Origin: UMGS1696 sp964457685 | Lineage (GTDB): Bacteria > Bacillota > Clostridia > Oscillospirales > CAG-272 | NCBI GenBank assembly: GCA_964457685.1 | Contig: CAYWFS010000050.1 | Span: forward strand, 1-10,651 | Direction of reading: 5' to 3' | Length of the DNA: 10,651 nt | In this document: positions 1 through 6,307 of the stretch, in pieces | Numbering within the stretch: the stretch's first letter is position 1 | Layout of the letters: the number at the start of each line of letters is the position of its first letter | Translations under genes and position numbers: made by a program | Notes under the pieces: model-generated | The model's database searches: none | The model's input: the letters and a program-made list of their open reading frames with translations, nothing else | Told to the model about the DNA's origin: nothing

Positions 1-170
1 ACCCACAGCGGAAAATACACTCCCTCGCTTTTGTCGGACAAAATATCAAGCTGTTTTTGCATTGCCTTTTTGTCCTCATCCGTTGGCACAGACGGAAGAA
101 GCTCTCCGCAGTCGATACAGGTGCTTTTCATATCATCCTGAACGGCACCGCATTTTCTACATATCTTCAT
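1..170 (-). CDS. Zinc-ribbon protein, N-terminal fragment (runs off left edge)
   Basis: Only the first 56 or so codons are in the window; the rest lies beyond position 1. The protein opens with MKICRKCGAVQDD and continues to CIDCG, so two CxxC pairs (Cys4/Cys7 and Cys18/Cys21) form a short zinc ribbon at the extreme N-terminus. A charged, Lys/Asp-rich linker follows. The last visible residues (YFPLW) are hydrophobic and could begin a membrane segment, but this cannot be decided here. The start is the ATG at 170, 19 bp after the hprK stop on the same strand, so it is probably read from the hprK promoter. No good Shine-Dalgarno sequence is visible, but a later start would remove the first CxxC. 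The family cannot be named from this fragment. Confidence 0.75.
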   Translation of the reverse strand, partial: MKICRKCGAVQDDMKSTCIDCGELLPSVPTDEDKKAMQKQLDILSDKSEGVYFPLW

Positions 171-189
171 AACGCAGGATACTTATAAA

Positions 190-1128
190 TTATTCTTCGA
201 TTCCCATGCTCTGCATAAGCTTCTGGTTAAATTCTTCCGCCGTGTTATAACCCATCTTCTTCTGACGGTTATTCATTGCGGCTATTTCGAGAACCACGGC
301 AAGGTTACGTCCGGGCTTTACAGGAATTACAGTTGTAGGTATTTTTATTCCCATTATGTCCGTGTACTCCGTTTCAAGTCCGAGTCTGTCGTACATTTTT
401 CCCTGCACCCAAGGCTCAAGATTGATTATCATGTCGATTTTTTCGGTAGCCTTTACGGAACCCATACCGAAAAGACGGCGAACGTCAACAATACCGATTC
501 CTCGAAGCTCGATATAATATTTCAGTATTTCGGGTGCTGTTCCTACTATTGTTTTTGCGGAAACCTTACGAAGCTCTACCGCATCGTCCGCAATGAAACG
601 GTGACCTCTCTTGATAAGCTCAATTGCCGTCTCACTTTTACCTACTCCGCTGTCACCCGTTATGAAAATACCCTCGCCGTAAACCTCGACAAGTACTCCG
701 TGACGTGTAATCTGCGGTGCAAGCTGAACATGAAGAAAGGCAATAAGAGTAGCCATGAAATCGCTTGTATTTTCATCCGTCTGACATACGGGTATCTCAA
801 AATACTCCGCTATTTCAACAAGTATCGGGTCGGCTTCATTTCCGTGAGTTACAACTATCGCAACGGGATGATGCTTGAGATATTCCGTTATTCTCTCACG
901 GCGAAGCTCCTCCGGCATTTGTTTGATGTACATGGATTCCGCATTTCCGATAATCTGAATACGCTTGGGGTCAAAATGTTCAAAGAATCCGGCAAGAACA
1001 AGTCCGGGACGATTTACGTCGGATGAAGCTATCATGATTTTCGACGGCTCCTCGGGTGTGTATATCACCTTCAGCTCATGCTCGTTTATAATTTTTTGGA
1101 GGTCAACTCTGTTTGTGAATTCTTCCAT
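190..1128 (-). CDS. hprK: HPr kinase/phosphorylase (HprK/P)
   Basis: This bifunctional cytoplasmic enzyme phosphorylates Ser46 of HPr (and Crh where present) with ATP or pyrophosphate and also reverses the reaction. It controls carbon catabolite repression and PTS activity in Gram-positive bacteria. The protein has 312 residues, the normal family length. An N-terminal regulatory domain (about 1-130) is followed by the kinase core. Visible in the core are His143, the Walker A loop GDSGVGKS at 158-165, the acidic pair Asp181-Asp182, the HprK/P signature ELRGIGIVDVRRLFG at 207-221, and the PVKPGRN loop around 269-275. The ATG at 1128 has an upstream CGGAG at a rather long spacing of about 12 nt. 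A sigma-A promoter lies just upstream, and the zinc-ribbon gene follows 19 bp downstream. No key residue appears to be missing. Confidence 0.97.
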   Translation of the reverse strand: MEEFTNRVDLQKIINEHELKVIYTPEEPSKIMIASSDVNRPGLVLAGFFEHFDPKRIQIIGNAESMYIKQMPEELRRERITEYLKHHPVAIVVTHGNEADPILVEIAEYFEIPVCQTDENTSDFMATLIAFLHVQLAPQITRHGVLVEVYGEGIFITGDSGVGKSETAIELIKRGHRFIADDAVELRKVSAKTIVGTAPEILKYYIELRGIGIVDVRRLFGMGSVKATEKIDMIINLEPWVQGKMYDRLGLETEYTDIMGIKIPTTVIPVKPGRNLAVVLEIAAMNNRQKKMGYNTAEEFNQKLMQSMGIEE

Positions 1129-1171
1129 TTTGAATTACAACTCCGATCTGTAATTTTTATGTTCTATCGGA

Positions 1172-1200
1172 ATTATACCATATAACGAAGCTTAATGCAA
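1172..1200 (-). promoter_or_regulatory. Sigma-A promoter for hprK
   Basis: On the minus strand TTGCAT (1200-1195) and TATAAT (1177-1172) are separated by exactly 17 bp. A TG one base before the -10 gives an extended -10 element (TGGTATAAT). Transcription should start near 1165, leaving an untranslated leader of about 37 nt before the hprK ATG. Confidence 0.75.
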
Positions 1201-1286
1201 TATTTTATGATTTTTTTATAGCATTTGCAAGCCGAATACACGCATATTTTTCATATTTAACCTTATAACGTATCACTGTTCATGTT

Positions 1287-1315
1287 TTATTAATAAAATT
1301 TTGCTATAGTATAAT
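1287..1315 (+). promoter_or_regulatory. Possible sigma-A promoter for the 1344-4530 operon
   Basis: A perfect TATAAT at 1310-1315 lies 28 bp before the start codon of the isomerase gene. The hexamer 17 bp upstream (TTATTA, 1287-1292) is only a weak match to TTGACA, so the -10 is convincing and the -35 is not. The rest of the 215-bp gap between this gene and the divergent hprK is AT-rich and shows no other clear element. Confidence 0.5.
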
Positions 1316-1343
1316 AGAATATTTATATAAATCGGTGTAGTAA

Positions 1344-2372
1344 ATGAAAAAAACATACAATAAAATTTTATCCTCTGTCCTGCTTGCGGCTCTTATACTC
1401 TTTCCCATGTCTATGACCTCCTGTAAGGATGATGAAAAGCTCCTTGAAAGCACAAAGGAAGACAAGACAATTGTAATGACTGTCGGAGAATACGAGGTTC
1501 CGCTTGAGCTTTACAGATATGTCGCACTGAACACAAAAGCCGACTACGAAAAAAGCGGCAGTGCGGATATGTGGATAAACGAAGACAGTGCCGAGAACAT
1601 CAAAAATTTGAATGAAAGCATAAACAACACTATCGTTCATCTTTACACAACTCTTTATGTATGCGATGAATACGGCATTTTGCCCGACGACTCCTATATC
1701 ACGGATACTCTCGAGCTTGAAATGGAAGCTATATACGAGGGCTATGACGACGATTACGAAATTTATGTTGAAAATATATCGAGCTACAATCTCAACGACT
1801 CGGTATACCGTTTTCTGACGAGAAATGACATTCTTGCCGAAGCACTCCTTGACAAAATGATGGAAAACGGAGTTATCCCGTCAACTGAGGAAGAGCTTGA
1901 AGCAGTCCTCGCAAGTCCCGAATTTGTTCACGTTAAACAGATACTGATTCCCAACGACAACGGAAACAGTGACGAAGAAAATCTCGCAAAAGCCGAAGAT
2001 ATTCTCAAAAAGCTTGAGAACGGTGCCGATTTTGATGAGATGATACAGAAATACGGCGGAGACCTGTTCCTTTTCAACAACGACAACGGTTACTATATTC
2101 CGCACGGCGTTTATGACGAAGCCTTTGAAGAAGTGGCATTTTCTCTTGAAATCAACGAAATCAGCGATATAGTAGAAACAGATGCGGGCTACAGCATTAT
2201 AAAGCGTTACGCAAAAAGCTCCGATTACATGGCTGAAAACTACGAGACACTGGCAGAGGACTATATAAGAGGAAGATACAACCTCATCCTTGCCGAAAAG
2301 GAAAAGGAACTCAGTGTAACCTACACAAGTGAAATGGAAAAATATCCCGTATTAAGCCTTAACGCAGACTGA
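1344..2372 (+). CDS. Parvulin-type peptidyl-prolyl isomerase lipoprotein (PrsA/SurA-like)
   Basis: This is probably a membrane-anchored extracytoplasmic foldase that helps exported proteins fold, catalysing cis-trans isomerisation of prolyl bonds. The 342-residue protein has a positively charged start (MKKTYNK), a hydrophobic stretch at about 9-23, and a lipobox-like SMTSC with Cys27 as the likely lipidated residue. Met at -3 is not the usual Leu, so the lipobox is slightly off consensus. A long helical N-domain (about 40-190) comes before the rotamase region (about 193-290). That region shows VHVKQILI (195-202), NGADFDEMIQKYGGD (226-240) and a C-terminal stretch NEISDIVETDAGYSIIKR (271-288), all typical of PpiC domains. 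A helical tail follows. The ribosome binding site (CGGTG) is weak. It is the first gene of a three-gene plus-strand run. Isomerase activity is inferred; some PrsA-like proteins act only as chaperones. Confidence 0.85.
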   Translation: MKKTYNKILSSVLLAALILFPMSMTSCKDDEKLLESTKEDKTIVMTVGEYEVPLELYRYVALNTKADYEKSGSADMWINEDSAENIKNLNESINNTIVHLYTTLYVCDEYGILPDDSYITDTLELEMEAIYEGYDDDYEIYVENISSYNLNDSVYRFLTRNDILAEALLDKMMENGVIPSTEEELEAVLASPEFVHVKQILIPNDNGNSDEENLAKAEDILKKLENGADFDEMIQKYGGDLFLFNNDNGYYIPHGVYDEAFEEVAFSLEINEISDIVETDAGYSIIKRYAKSSDYMAENYETLAEDYIRGRYNLILAEKEKELSVTYTSEMEKYPVLSLNAD

Positions 2373-2383
2373 GAACAACGAAA

Positions 2384-3481
2384 ATGAGATATTACAGCAG
2401 ACGTTCAAGCAGCGGAAAAATGTCGAAAATACTGTTCAGGGTATTTTTTACGATAACTGCCGCTCTTGTCATCGTTATTTTCGCCGCACTTCTCGGAAAT
2501 TATCTGCAAAAAAAGGTGGTGGATGCCGAGGAAGCTATGAAAGCCTCGGGTGAAGCGGCAGGTCTCCAGCTCAGTCGCGAAAATCTCGAGGACTCCCCCT
2601 CTCTCCCCATCTCAACATATGCTCTTGATGCCTGCGGAATAGATATAACAAAGTATTCAAGTACAGCGGACGTTATCTCTGCGGTAAACGTCATGTCGAT
2701 AGATCACGACTGCGTACTTATTCCCATCTGCGACAATGACGGCAAGCTTTTATACGTCTCCTCCGCACTCGAAAAGCTTACACGGTATTCCTACGAAACG
2801 CAGAGCAACACGGCTTTTGACAATCTTACAGCCGCCTCAGAAGCCGCTTCATACAGCAGAATGGACTCATGTGCTTACTTCATCCCGTCTTTCTCCGTAA
2901 GCTCACCGACAAATGCGGCATTTATAGACAACACTCTTATAGACGAGCTTCGTTCTATAGGAATCAGCAAGGTTTTAATTAAAATTCCGTTATCGGATGA
3001 TGACGGATACACAAAATGGATACAAAGCTACGTCACATCTCTCGATTTTTCATCCGACGAGCTTGGTATCGCATTTGCTTCAAAATATGTGCTTGAACCC
3101 GAGGGAATCAAACAGCTTCAGTTGTTTTCGGAATACGGTGCATTTACGGCAGTGTACTTCGACTCCACGGGCAAGAGCTATGACTCCGTATACGAAAGCG
3201 TTTCTCACGACCTGACCTCAATGATGGGTATGTTTGAGCTTTATACCATTACCGTTATCATTGAGGACAACGAGAACGCAGAGGCCGTATACAATGCCTG
3301 CCTCGATTCCGGAGTCGAAAATATAAGCTTTATCGGCAATCCCCCGACCAAAACGGAAGCTTCTTCCACATCGGACAGCACCGACAAAAAGAATTTGAAC
3401 GGCGAGACAGATAAAGTATCAAATCCGTATGCCGGCTACTCTCCGTCCTCAACGGTCGATGATGAGGAAGCAGCTCCGTAA
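2384..3481 (+). CDS. Membrane-anchored extracytoplasmic protein, function unknown
   Basis: The 365-residue protein begins with a short Arg/Ser/Lys-rich cytoplasmic tail, followed by one transmembrane helix (about 16-38) and a long hydrophilic outer domain. This is the topology of a type II or signal-anchor protein. Residues 183-320 alternate predicted strands and helices (KVLIKIPL at 196-203, ELGIAFASKYV at 226-236, FTAVYFDSTG at 254-263, YTITVIIEDN at 287-296, ISFIG at 314-318). The pattern suggests an alpha/beta, possibly TIM-barrel-like, fold such as in putative extracellular glycosidases, but no catalytic motif is recognisable. The last 45 residues are Ser/Thr/Asp-rich and probably disordered. 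The gene starts 11 bp after the isomerase stop with almost no Shine-Dalgarno sequence, which suggests translation coupled to the gene before. Its neighbour suggests a cell-envelope role; this is inference. Confidence 0.7.
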   Translation: MRYYSRRSSSGKMSKILFRVFFTITAALVIVIFAALLGNYLQKKVVDAEEAMKASGEAAGLQLSRENLEDSPSLPISTYALDACGIDITKYSSTADVISAVNVMSIDHDCVLIPICDNDGKLLYVSSALEKLTRYSYETQSNTAFDNLTAASEAASYSRMDSCAYFIPSFSVSSPTNAAFIDNTLIDELRSIGISKVLIKIPLSDDDGYTKWIQSYVTSLDFSSDELGIAFASKYVLEPEGIKQLQLFSEYGAFTAVYFDSTGKSYDSVYESVSHDLTSMMGMFELYTITVIIEDNENAEAVYNACLDSGVENISFIGNPPTKTEASSTSDSTDKKNLNGETDKVSNPYAGYSPSSTVDDEEAAP

Positions 3482-3507
3482 AAAAAATCACACTACGGAG
3501 GCACAAT

Positions 3508-4530
3508 ATGATATTACTCGAAGACAGATCCTTTCTTCCGGGAGACTCAATTATTCTTGACACAGACTGCCGTATAATATCCGTAAAAACCGCTGAGAAT
3601 ACGGGTGAACAGACGCTTGATTTCATTATGCGTTCTCTCAGACTCGGAGACAGAAGAATGTTTTGCCGTTTCTGTGAAAAAGAAAGCGTTCCGTATCCTT
3701 TTGAGATATTCAGGCTTCTGAAATACGGTGCAAGAGCTTTTGTGTTCATCGAGAAATGCAAGTTCAAAGGAAAAACGTGTACGGCTTGCTTCCTCGGTGA
3801 GAAAATAACGGATTTTATTCCGTTTATGTCACCCGACAACGAGCTTTACCGAACAAGCACCGCACGTCTTGTTTACGAGATACTTCTCTCGCTCAACGTC
3901 TCCGAGAAAGCACTGCCCGACAGCAGAGTTACACCCGAAGCTCTTTCTTGTTATGCAAAGGCTCCGCTTCTTTTTGACGAGCTTTTCTCACCCGCTCACA
4001 GTGTTAAGGAATGCAATATTATGCGTTTCTTTGAGATGATATGCGAAAATGCAACCTCAAACTCTATGTTCAGTGCCGTAAATGCTTCTGTTAAAGAGGG
4101 TGTACGTTACAACGAAGCGAAAATATATCCGATAAATCCAGTCTCACTTGTACACATCGGAACAAATCTTTTGCATATACTTTCGTATTTGTCATGCGAC
4201 AGAAATGTTACCGTAACCCTCGATTATTTTACAAATGCGGTTATGGCTACGTTCTCATGCCACACGGACGAACGCTTTACCACAGACTGCGGTTCGTTCT
4301 TTGAGATTGCCGAAAAATATCCCGATCTGCGTTTTACAGCTTGTGCCGTAGGTGAGATTGCCAATGCTCTCGGCTTTGTTCCCACAATAAAATACGAAGA
4401 CGGAGTAATATCAATAAAGACAAGTGTAACTCACGCACTTGATCGCAATGTCAAATTCAAGTACGATGACCCGTATACCTTGATTGTGCCTGCATTTAGC
4501 GAAGCTTTAAACTTTTTATCCGTAAAATAA
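3508..4530 (+). CDS. Hypothetical protein, possibly a degenerate PAS/histidine-kinase-like sensor
   Basis: The 340-residue protein has no signal peptide or membrane segment and is probably cytoplasmic. The N-terminal third (about 12-105) reads like a PAS-type sensory domain: SIILDTDCRIISVKTA at 14-29, then a helical part, then GARAFVFIEKCKFKGKTCTACFLG at roughly 74-97. The C-terminal half resembles a worn-down GHKL ATPase: PVSLVHIGTNLLHILSYLS (211-229) sits where a kinase N-box helix would be, and ACAVGEIANALGFVPTIKYEDGVISI (278-303) resembles the last helix and strands. The N-box Asn, the DxG motif and the phospho-acceptor His region of an active kinase are not apparent. I infer a decayed sensor kinase or regulator and cannot name a family. 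The ribosome binding site CGGAGG with 6-nt spacing is excellent. The 3' end overlaps the convergent gene by 15 bp. Confidence 0.7.
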   Translation: MILLEDRSFLPGDSIILDTDCRIISVKTAENTGEQTLDFIMRSLRLGDRRMFCRFCEKESVPYPFEIFRLLKYGARAFVFIEKCKFKGKTCTACFLGEKITDFIPFMSPDNELYRTSTARLVYEILLSLNVSEKALPDSRVTPEALSCYAKAPLLFDELFSPAHSVKECNIMRFFEMICENATSNSMFSAVNASVKEGVRYNEAKIYPINPVSLVHIGTNLLHILSYLSCDRNVTVTLDYFTNAVMATFSCHTDERFTTDCGSFFEIAEKYPDLRFTACAVGEIANALGFVPTIKYEDGVISIKTSVTHALDRNVKFKYDDPYTLIVPAFSEALNFLSVK

Positions 4531-4968
4531 AACCAGTGCAAGGATAAGTACCTCCGCACATATGCCTTCGCTTGCGATAAGAAGCATGACAAGAAGTATT
4601 ATAAGCTCCTCCTTGCCTATTCTTCCGCGAAGCCCTGAGACAAGTCCGGTAAGACTATCGGCAGCTTCTCCGACTTCCGAATTTTCACGATTCTCTTGCA
4701 AATTATCTTTAAGATTATCTTCGGTGGCATTATCGCAAATTTTCACAACCTCATCTTGCTCTGTCGGAAATTGCTCTATGGGATTTTCTTCTTCATGGGT
4801 TTCCGCCGGAGCATTATCGTTTTTTGATGTAAATCTTGCGGAAGCACCGCTTTTCTCCGCACTTTCTTTCATCTGAGAAAAATCATTCCTCGAAAACGCA
4901 GTTCCGTCATATCCGGGTGGCGGAGAATAATGCACCTTTCTCTGATCTCTTGTATAAATAACGCTCAC
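4516..4968 (-). CDS. Small protein with C-terminal hydrophobic segment, function unknown
   Basis: This is the last gene of a three-gene minus-strand block; up to 150 residues. The N-terminal half is hydrophilic and rich in Glu, Asn, Asp and Ser (about 22-105), so probably disordered. The protein ends in a hydrophobic stretch at 121-149 (EELIILLVMLLIASEG and then EVLILALVLFYG) that could be a membrane hairpin or tail anchor. The first in-frame conventional start is GTG at 4968, overlapping the upstream TGA as GTGA, the classic arrangement for coupled re-initiation. However, the Shine-Dalgarno-like GAGGTGA includes that GTG; it would be ideally placed for an ATT codon at 4959. The 3' end overlaps the convergent 3508-4530 gene by 15 bp. 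I do not recognise the family. Confidence 0.7.
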   Translation of the reverse strand: MSVIYTRDQRKVHYSPPPGYDGTAFSRNDFSQMKESAEKSGASARFTSKNDNAPAETHEEENPIEQFPTEQDEVVKICDNATEDNLKDNLQENRENSEVGEAADSLTGLVSGLRGRIGKEELIILLVMLLIASEGICAEVLILALVLFYG

Positions 4969-5375
4969 CTCTTTTCGTTCATGCCGAGGATACCGTCTAT
5001 CCCACCGAGCGTGTTTACAACGTCACTGAGTTGCATAACAGACATACATCTGTCTATCATTTGTTGTCTTTCGGGCTTCAAATACGGCTTTAATGCACGC
5101 ATGAGCTTTTCTGCATTTCCTTTGTCGTATTTCTTTCCGATTTTTGACTCCTTCGGTTGTTCGACCTGCTCACCGTTTTGTCCTTTTGACTCCGCAGTTT
5201 CGCTTGATGAAGACAGCAACGGAGACACCATCGACATTACCTCGGGAAGCTTATCGAGCATTTCCTTTTGAACATCGCCCGAGCTTTCATTGCTACCCTT
5301 TATCTCCTTGACCATCTCCGCAAACTCGGGATTCTTTATTATTTTCGAGATGATTCCGCCAATATCGTTATCCAT
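4965..5375 (-). CDS. Small soluble protein, function unknown (middle of three-gene block)
   Basis: The protein has 136 residues from the ATG at 5375, which has AGGGTGGAG just upstream. The reading frame stays open to an ATG at 5402, but that start has no comparable ribosome binding site and would overlap the previous gene further. An N-terminal helical part (DIGGIISKIIKNPEFAEMV, 4-22) comes before a Ser/Glu/Lys-rich linker (about 28-86). A conserved-looking helical C-terminus follows: KLMRALKPYLKPERQQMIDR (90-109), then CMSVMQLSDVVNTLGGIDGI (110-129). No signal peptide or membrane helix is seen. It overlaps its upstream neighbour by 8 bp and its downstream neighbour by 4 bp, so the three are almost certainly one transcript with coupled translation. 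I have a faint memory of similar C-termini in clostridial hypothetical proteins but cannot assign a family. Confidence 0.75.
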   Translation of the reverse strand: MDNDIGGIISKIIKNPEFAEMVKEIKGSNESSGDVQKEMLDKLPEVMSMVSPLLSSSSETAESKGQNGEQVEQPKESKIGKKYDKGNAEKLMRALKPYLKPERQQMIDRCMSVMQLSDVVNTLGGIDGILGMNEKR

Positions 5376-5592
5376 TTGCTCCACCCTTATATACGCCGAC
5401 AAGATAGGTCAGCCTGTTTATATCATCGTCCGTTATCTCTCCGAGAAGTGTGCGTATTCTTTTTATCGTGCAAGAATCGAGCTTTTTATCTCCCAAATCT
5501 ATCCCCGCACTGCCGATAACAAGGTTAAGCATTATAATAAGCTTGTCGTCGGGCATAGCAAGCATTTTATCTATGGCAGATTTGTTAATCAT
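5368..5592 (-). CDS. Very small helical protein, function unknown (first of three-gene block)
   Basis: The protein has 74 residues from the ATG at 5592, preceded by the strong ribosome binding site GGAGGGG at 4-nt spacing. An in-frame ATG at 5616 lacks such a site and is less likely. It is mostly helical and soluble: a first helix with KMLAMPDDKLIIMLNLV (9-25), a turn with SAGIDLGDKKLD (28-39), then TIKRIRTLLGEITDDDINRL (42-61) and a hydrophobic end LTYLVGVYKGG. It carries no catalytic motif, so a structural or adaptor role is more likely than an enzyme. It overlaps the next gene by 8 bp. The 92-bp gap to the divergent phosphoesterase gene holds its probable promoter. Confidence 0.75.
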   Translation of the reverse strand: MINKSAIDKMLAMPDDKLIIMLNLVIGSAGIDLGDKKLDSCTIKRIRTLLGEITDDDINRLTYLVGVYKGGANG

Positions 5593-5625
5593 ATTACCCC
5601 TCCGAATATTTTCCATGCTACTTAC

Positions 5626-5654
5626 AGTCTATTCACAAAACAGAAAATTGACAA
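5626..5654 (-). promoter_or_regulatory. Possible promoter of the three-gene block
   Basis: On the minus strand TTGTCA (5654-5649) and TAGACT (5631-5626) are spaced by 17 bp and lie about 35 bp before the ATG at 5592. The match to sigma-A consensus is moderate. A sporulation-type promoter was considered (TGAATA is present nearby) but no matching -10 was found. Confidence 0.4.
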
Positions 5655-5684
5655 AATCAACTGAATTAACAGAAAGGATATATA

Positions 5685-6200
5685 ATGAAATTTCTTGTGT
5701 TCTCTGATTCTCACGGCAACTCGCAGGTCATGAGAAAAACAATACAAAGACAGCTTGATGCAGGAGGTCTTGATGCCGTTTTCTTCCTCGGAGACGGAAT
5801 AAGAGATGTTATCGAGCTTACCCACGACTTCCCGTCACTACGATTTGAATGCGTACTCGGCAACTGTGATTCACCGAGCGACGTAAAAAAAGAGCTTTGC
5901 GACACGTCATACGAAAAGCTTGTCACATTCGGTGCATGGAAATTCATTCTTATGCACGGACACAAATACGATGTAAAATATACATATCAGGATGCTGTTG
6001 ACCATGCTATAGACAAAGAAGCCGATTGTCTTTTCTTCGGTCACACCCACCGTGCGGAGGATCTTACGCTTGACGGCTCACTGAAAGGCTCTGCAAGAAT
6101 AATAAACCCCGGTTCGTGCGGTTCGGGATTCCATCGTTCGTTCGCACTTGTGGAAACCGTTGGCGGTCAACTTGTCTGCGACTTCGGAGAAATAAAATAA
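5685..6200 (+). CDS. YfcE/MJ0936-type metallophosphoesterase
   Basis: This small cytoplasmic calcineurin-like phosphodiesterase has 171 residues, the usual length for the YfcE/MJ0936 family. All metal-binding motifs are present: DSHG at 8-11, GD at 36-37, GNCD at 59-62, HGH at 91-93, and GHTH at 119-122. NPGSCG (141-146), typical of the family, follows. Relatives hydrolyse phosphodiester model substrates with Mn2+ or Ni2+; the true substrate is usually unknown, so only a general phosphoesterase call is justified. The ATG at 5685 has AAAGGA at 6-nt spacing. No convincing sigma-A promoter is seen just upstream: a perfect TTGACA (5648) and TATAAT (5681) are 27 bp apart and the latter overlaps the start codon. 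Its stop runs directly into the inverted repeat at 6201. Confidence 0.92.
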   Translation: MKFLVFSDSHGNSQVMRKTIQRQLDAGGLDAVFFLGDGIRDVIELTHDFPSLRFECVLGNCDSPSDVKKELCDTSYEKLVTFGAWKFILMHGHKYDVKYTYQDAVDHAIDKEADCLFFGHTHRAEDLTLDGSLKGSARIINPGSCGSGFHRSFALVETVGGQLVCDFGEIK

Positions 6201-6307
6201 AAAAAAAGTATCGCTACTCTCTATATACTCCTGTAAAACGGTCTTGATTTTTTCAAGCGTCTGTTTTAATTCGGTGTATATCAAAATTTATGCGATACTC
6301 TTTTTTA
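6201..6307. terminator. Nested inverted repeat, probable bidirectional terminator
   Basis: The whole gap between two convergent genes forms concentric arms. AGTATCGC (6207-6214) pairs with GCGATACT (6292-6299), ATATAC (6223-6228) with GTATAT (6276-6281), AAAAC (6235-6239) with GTTTT (6263-6267), and CTTGA (6243-6247) with TCAAG (6253-6257). An A-run precedes the left arm (6199-6207) and a T-run follows the right arm (6301-6306), so either transcript would end in a U-tract after the outer stem. Serving as terminator for both genes is the simplest reading. The loop between the outer arms is unusually long for a terminator. Confidence 0.6.

Noticed and set aside
1142..1171. TCCGAT/ATCGGA inverted repeat that would hide the hprK ribosome binding site
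   Set aside because: The predicted transcription start (about 1165) leaves the first arm outside the RNA, so it cannot form as a leader hairpin. An operator role is possible but unsupported.
3330..3839. 169-codon minus-strand open frame spanning the junction of two plus-strand genes
   Set aside because: It crosses the intergenic gap and ribosome binding site of the 3508 gene and has no recognisable domain; it is an antisense shadow.
5593..5625. Sporulation-type (sigma-G/F-like) promoter suggested by TGAATA upstream of the three-gene block
   Set aside because: No -10 resembling CATNNTA occurs at the required spacing.
5648..5686. Perfect TTGACA and TATAAT before the phosphoesterase gene
   Set aside because: They are 27 bp apart, far from the 16-18 bp needed, and the TATAAT overlaps the start codon.
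6078..6284. 68-codon minus-strand frame with a coiled-coil-like start (IYTELKQTLEKIKTVLQEY)
   Set aside because: The start lies inside the nested inverted repeat, there is no ribosome binding site, and most of the frame is antisense to the phosphoesterase. The Lys/Leu look comes from AT-rich repeat arms.
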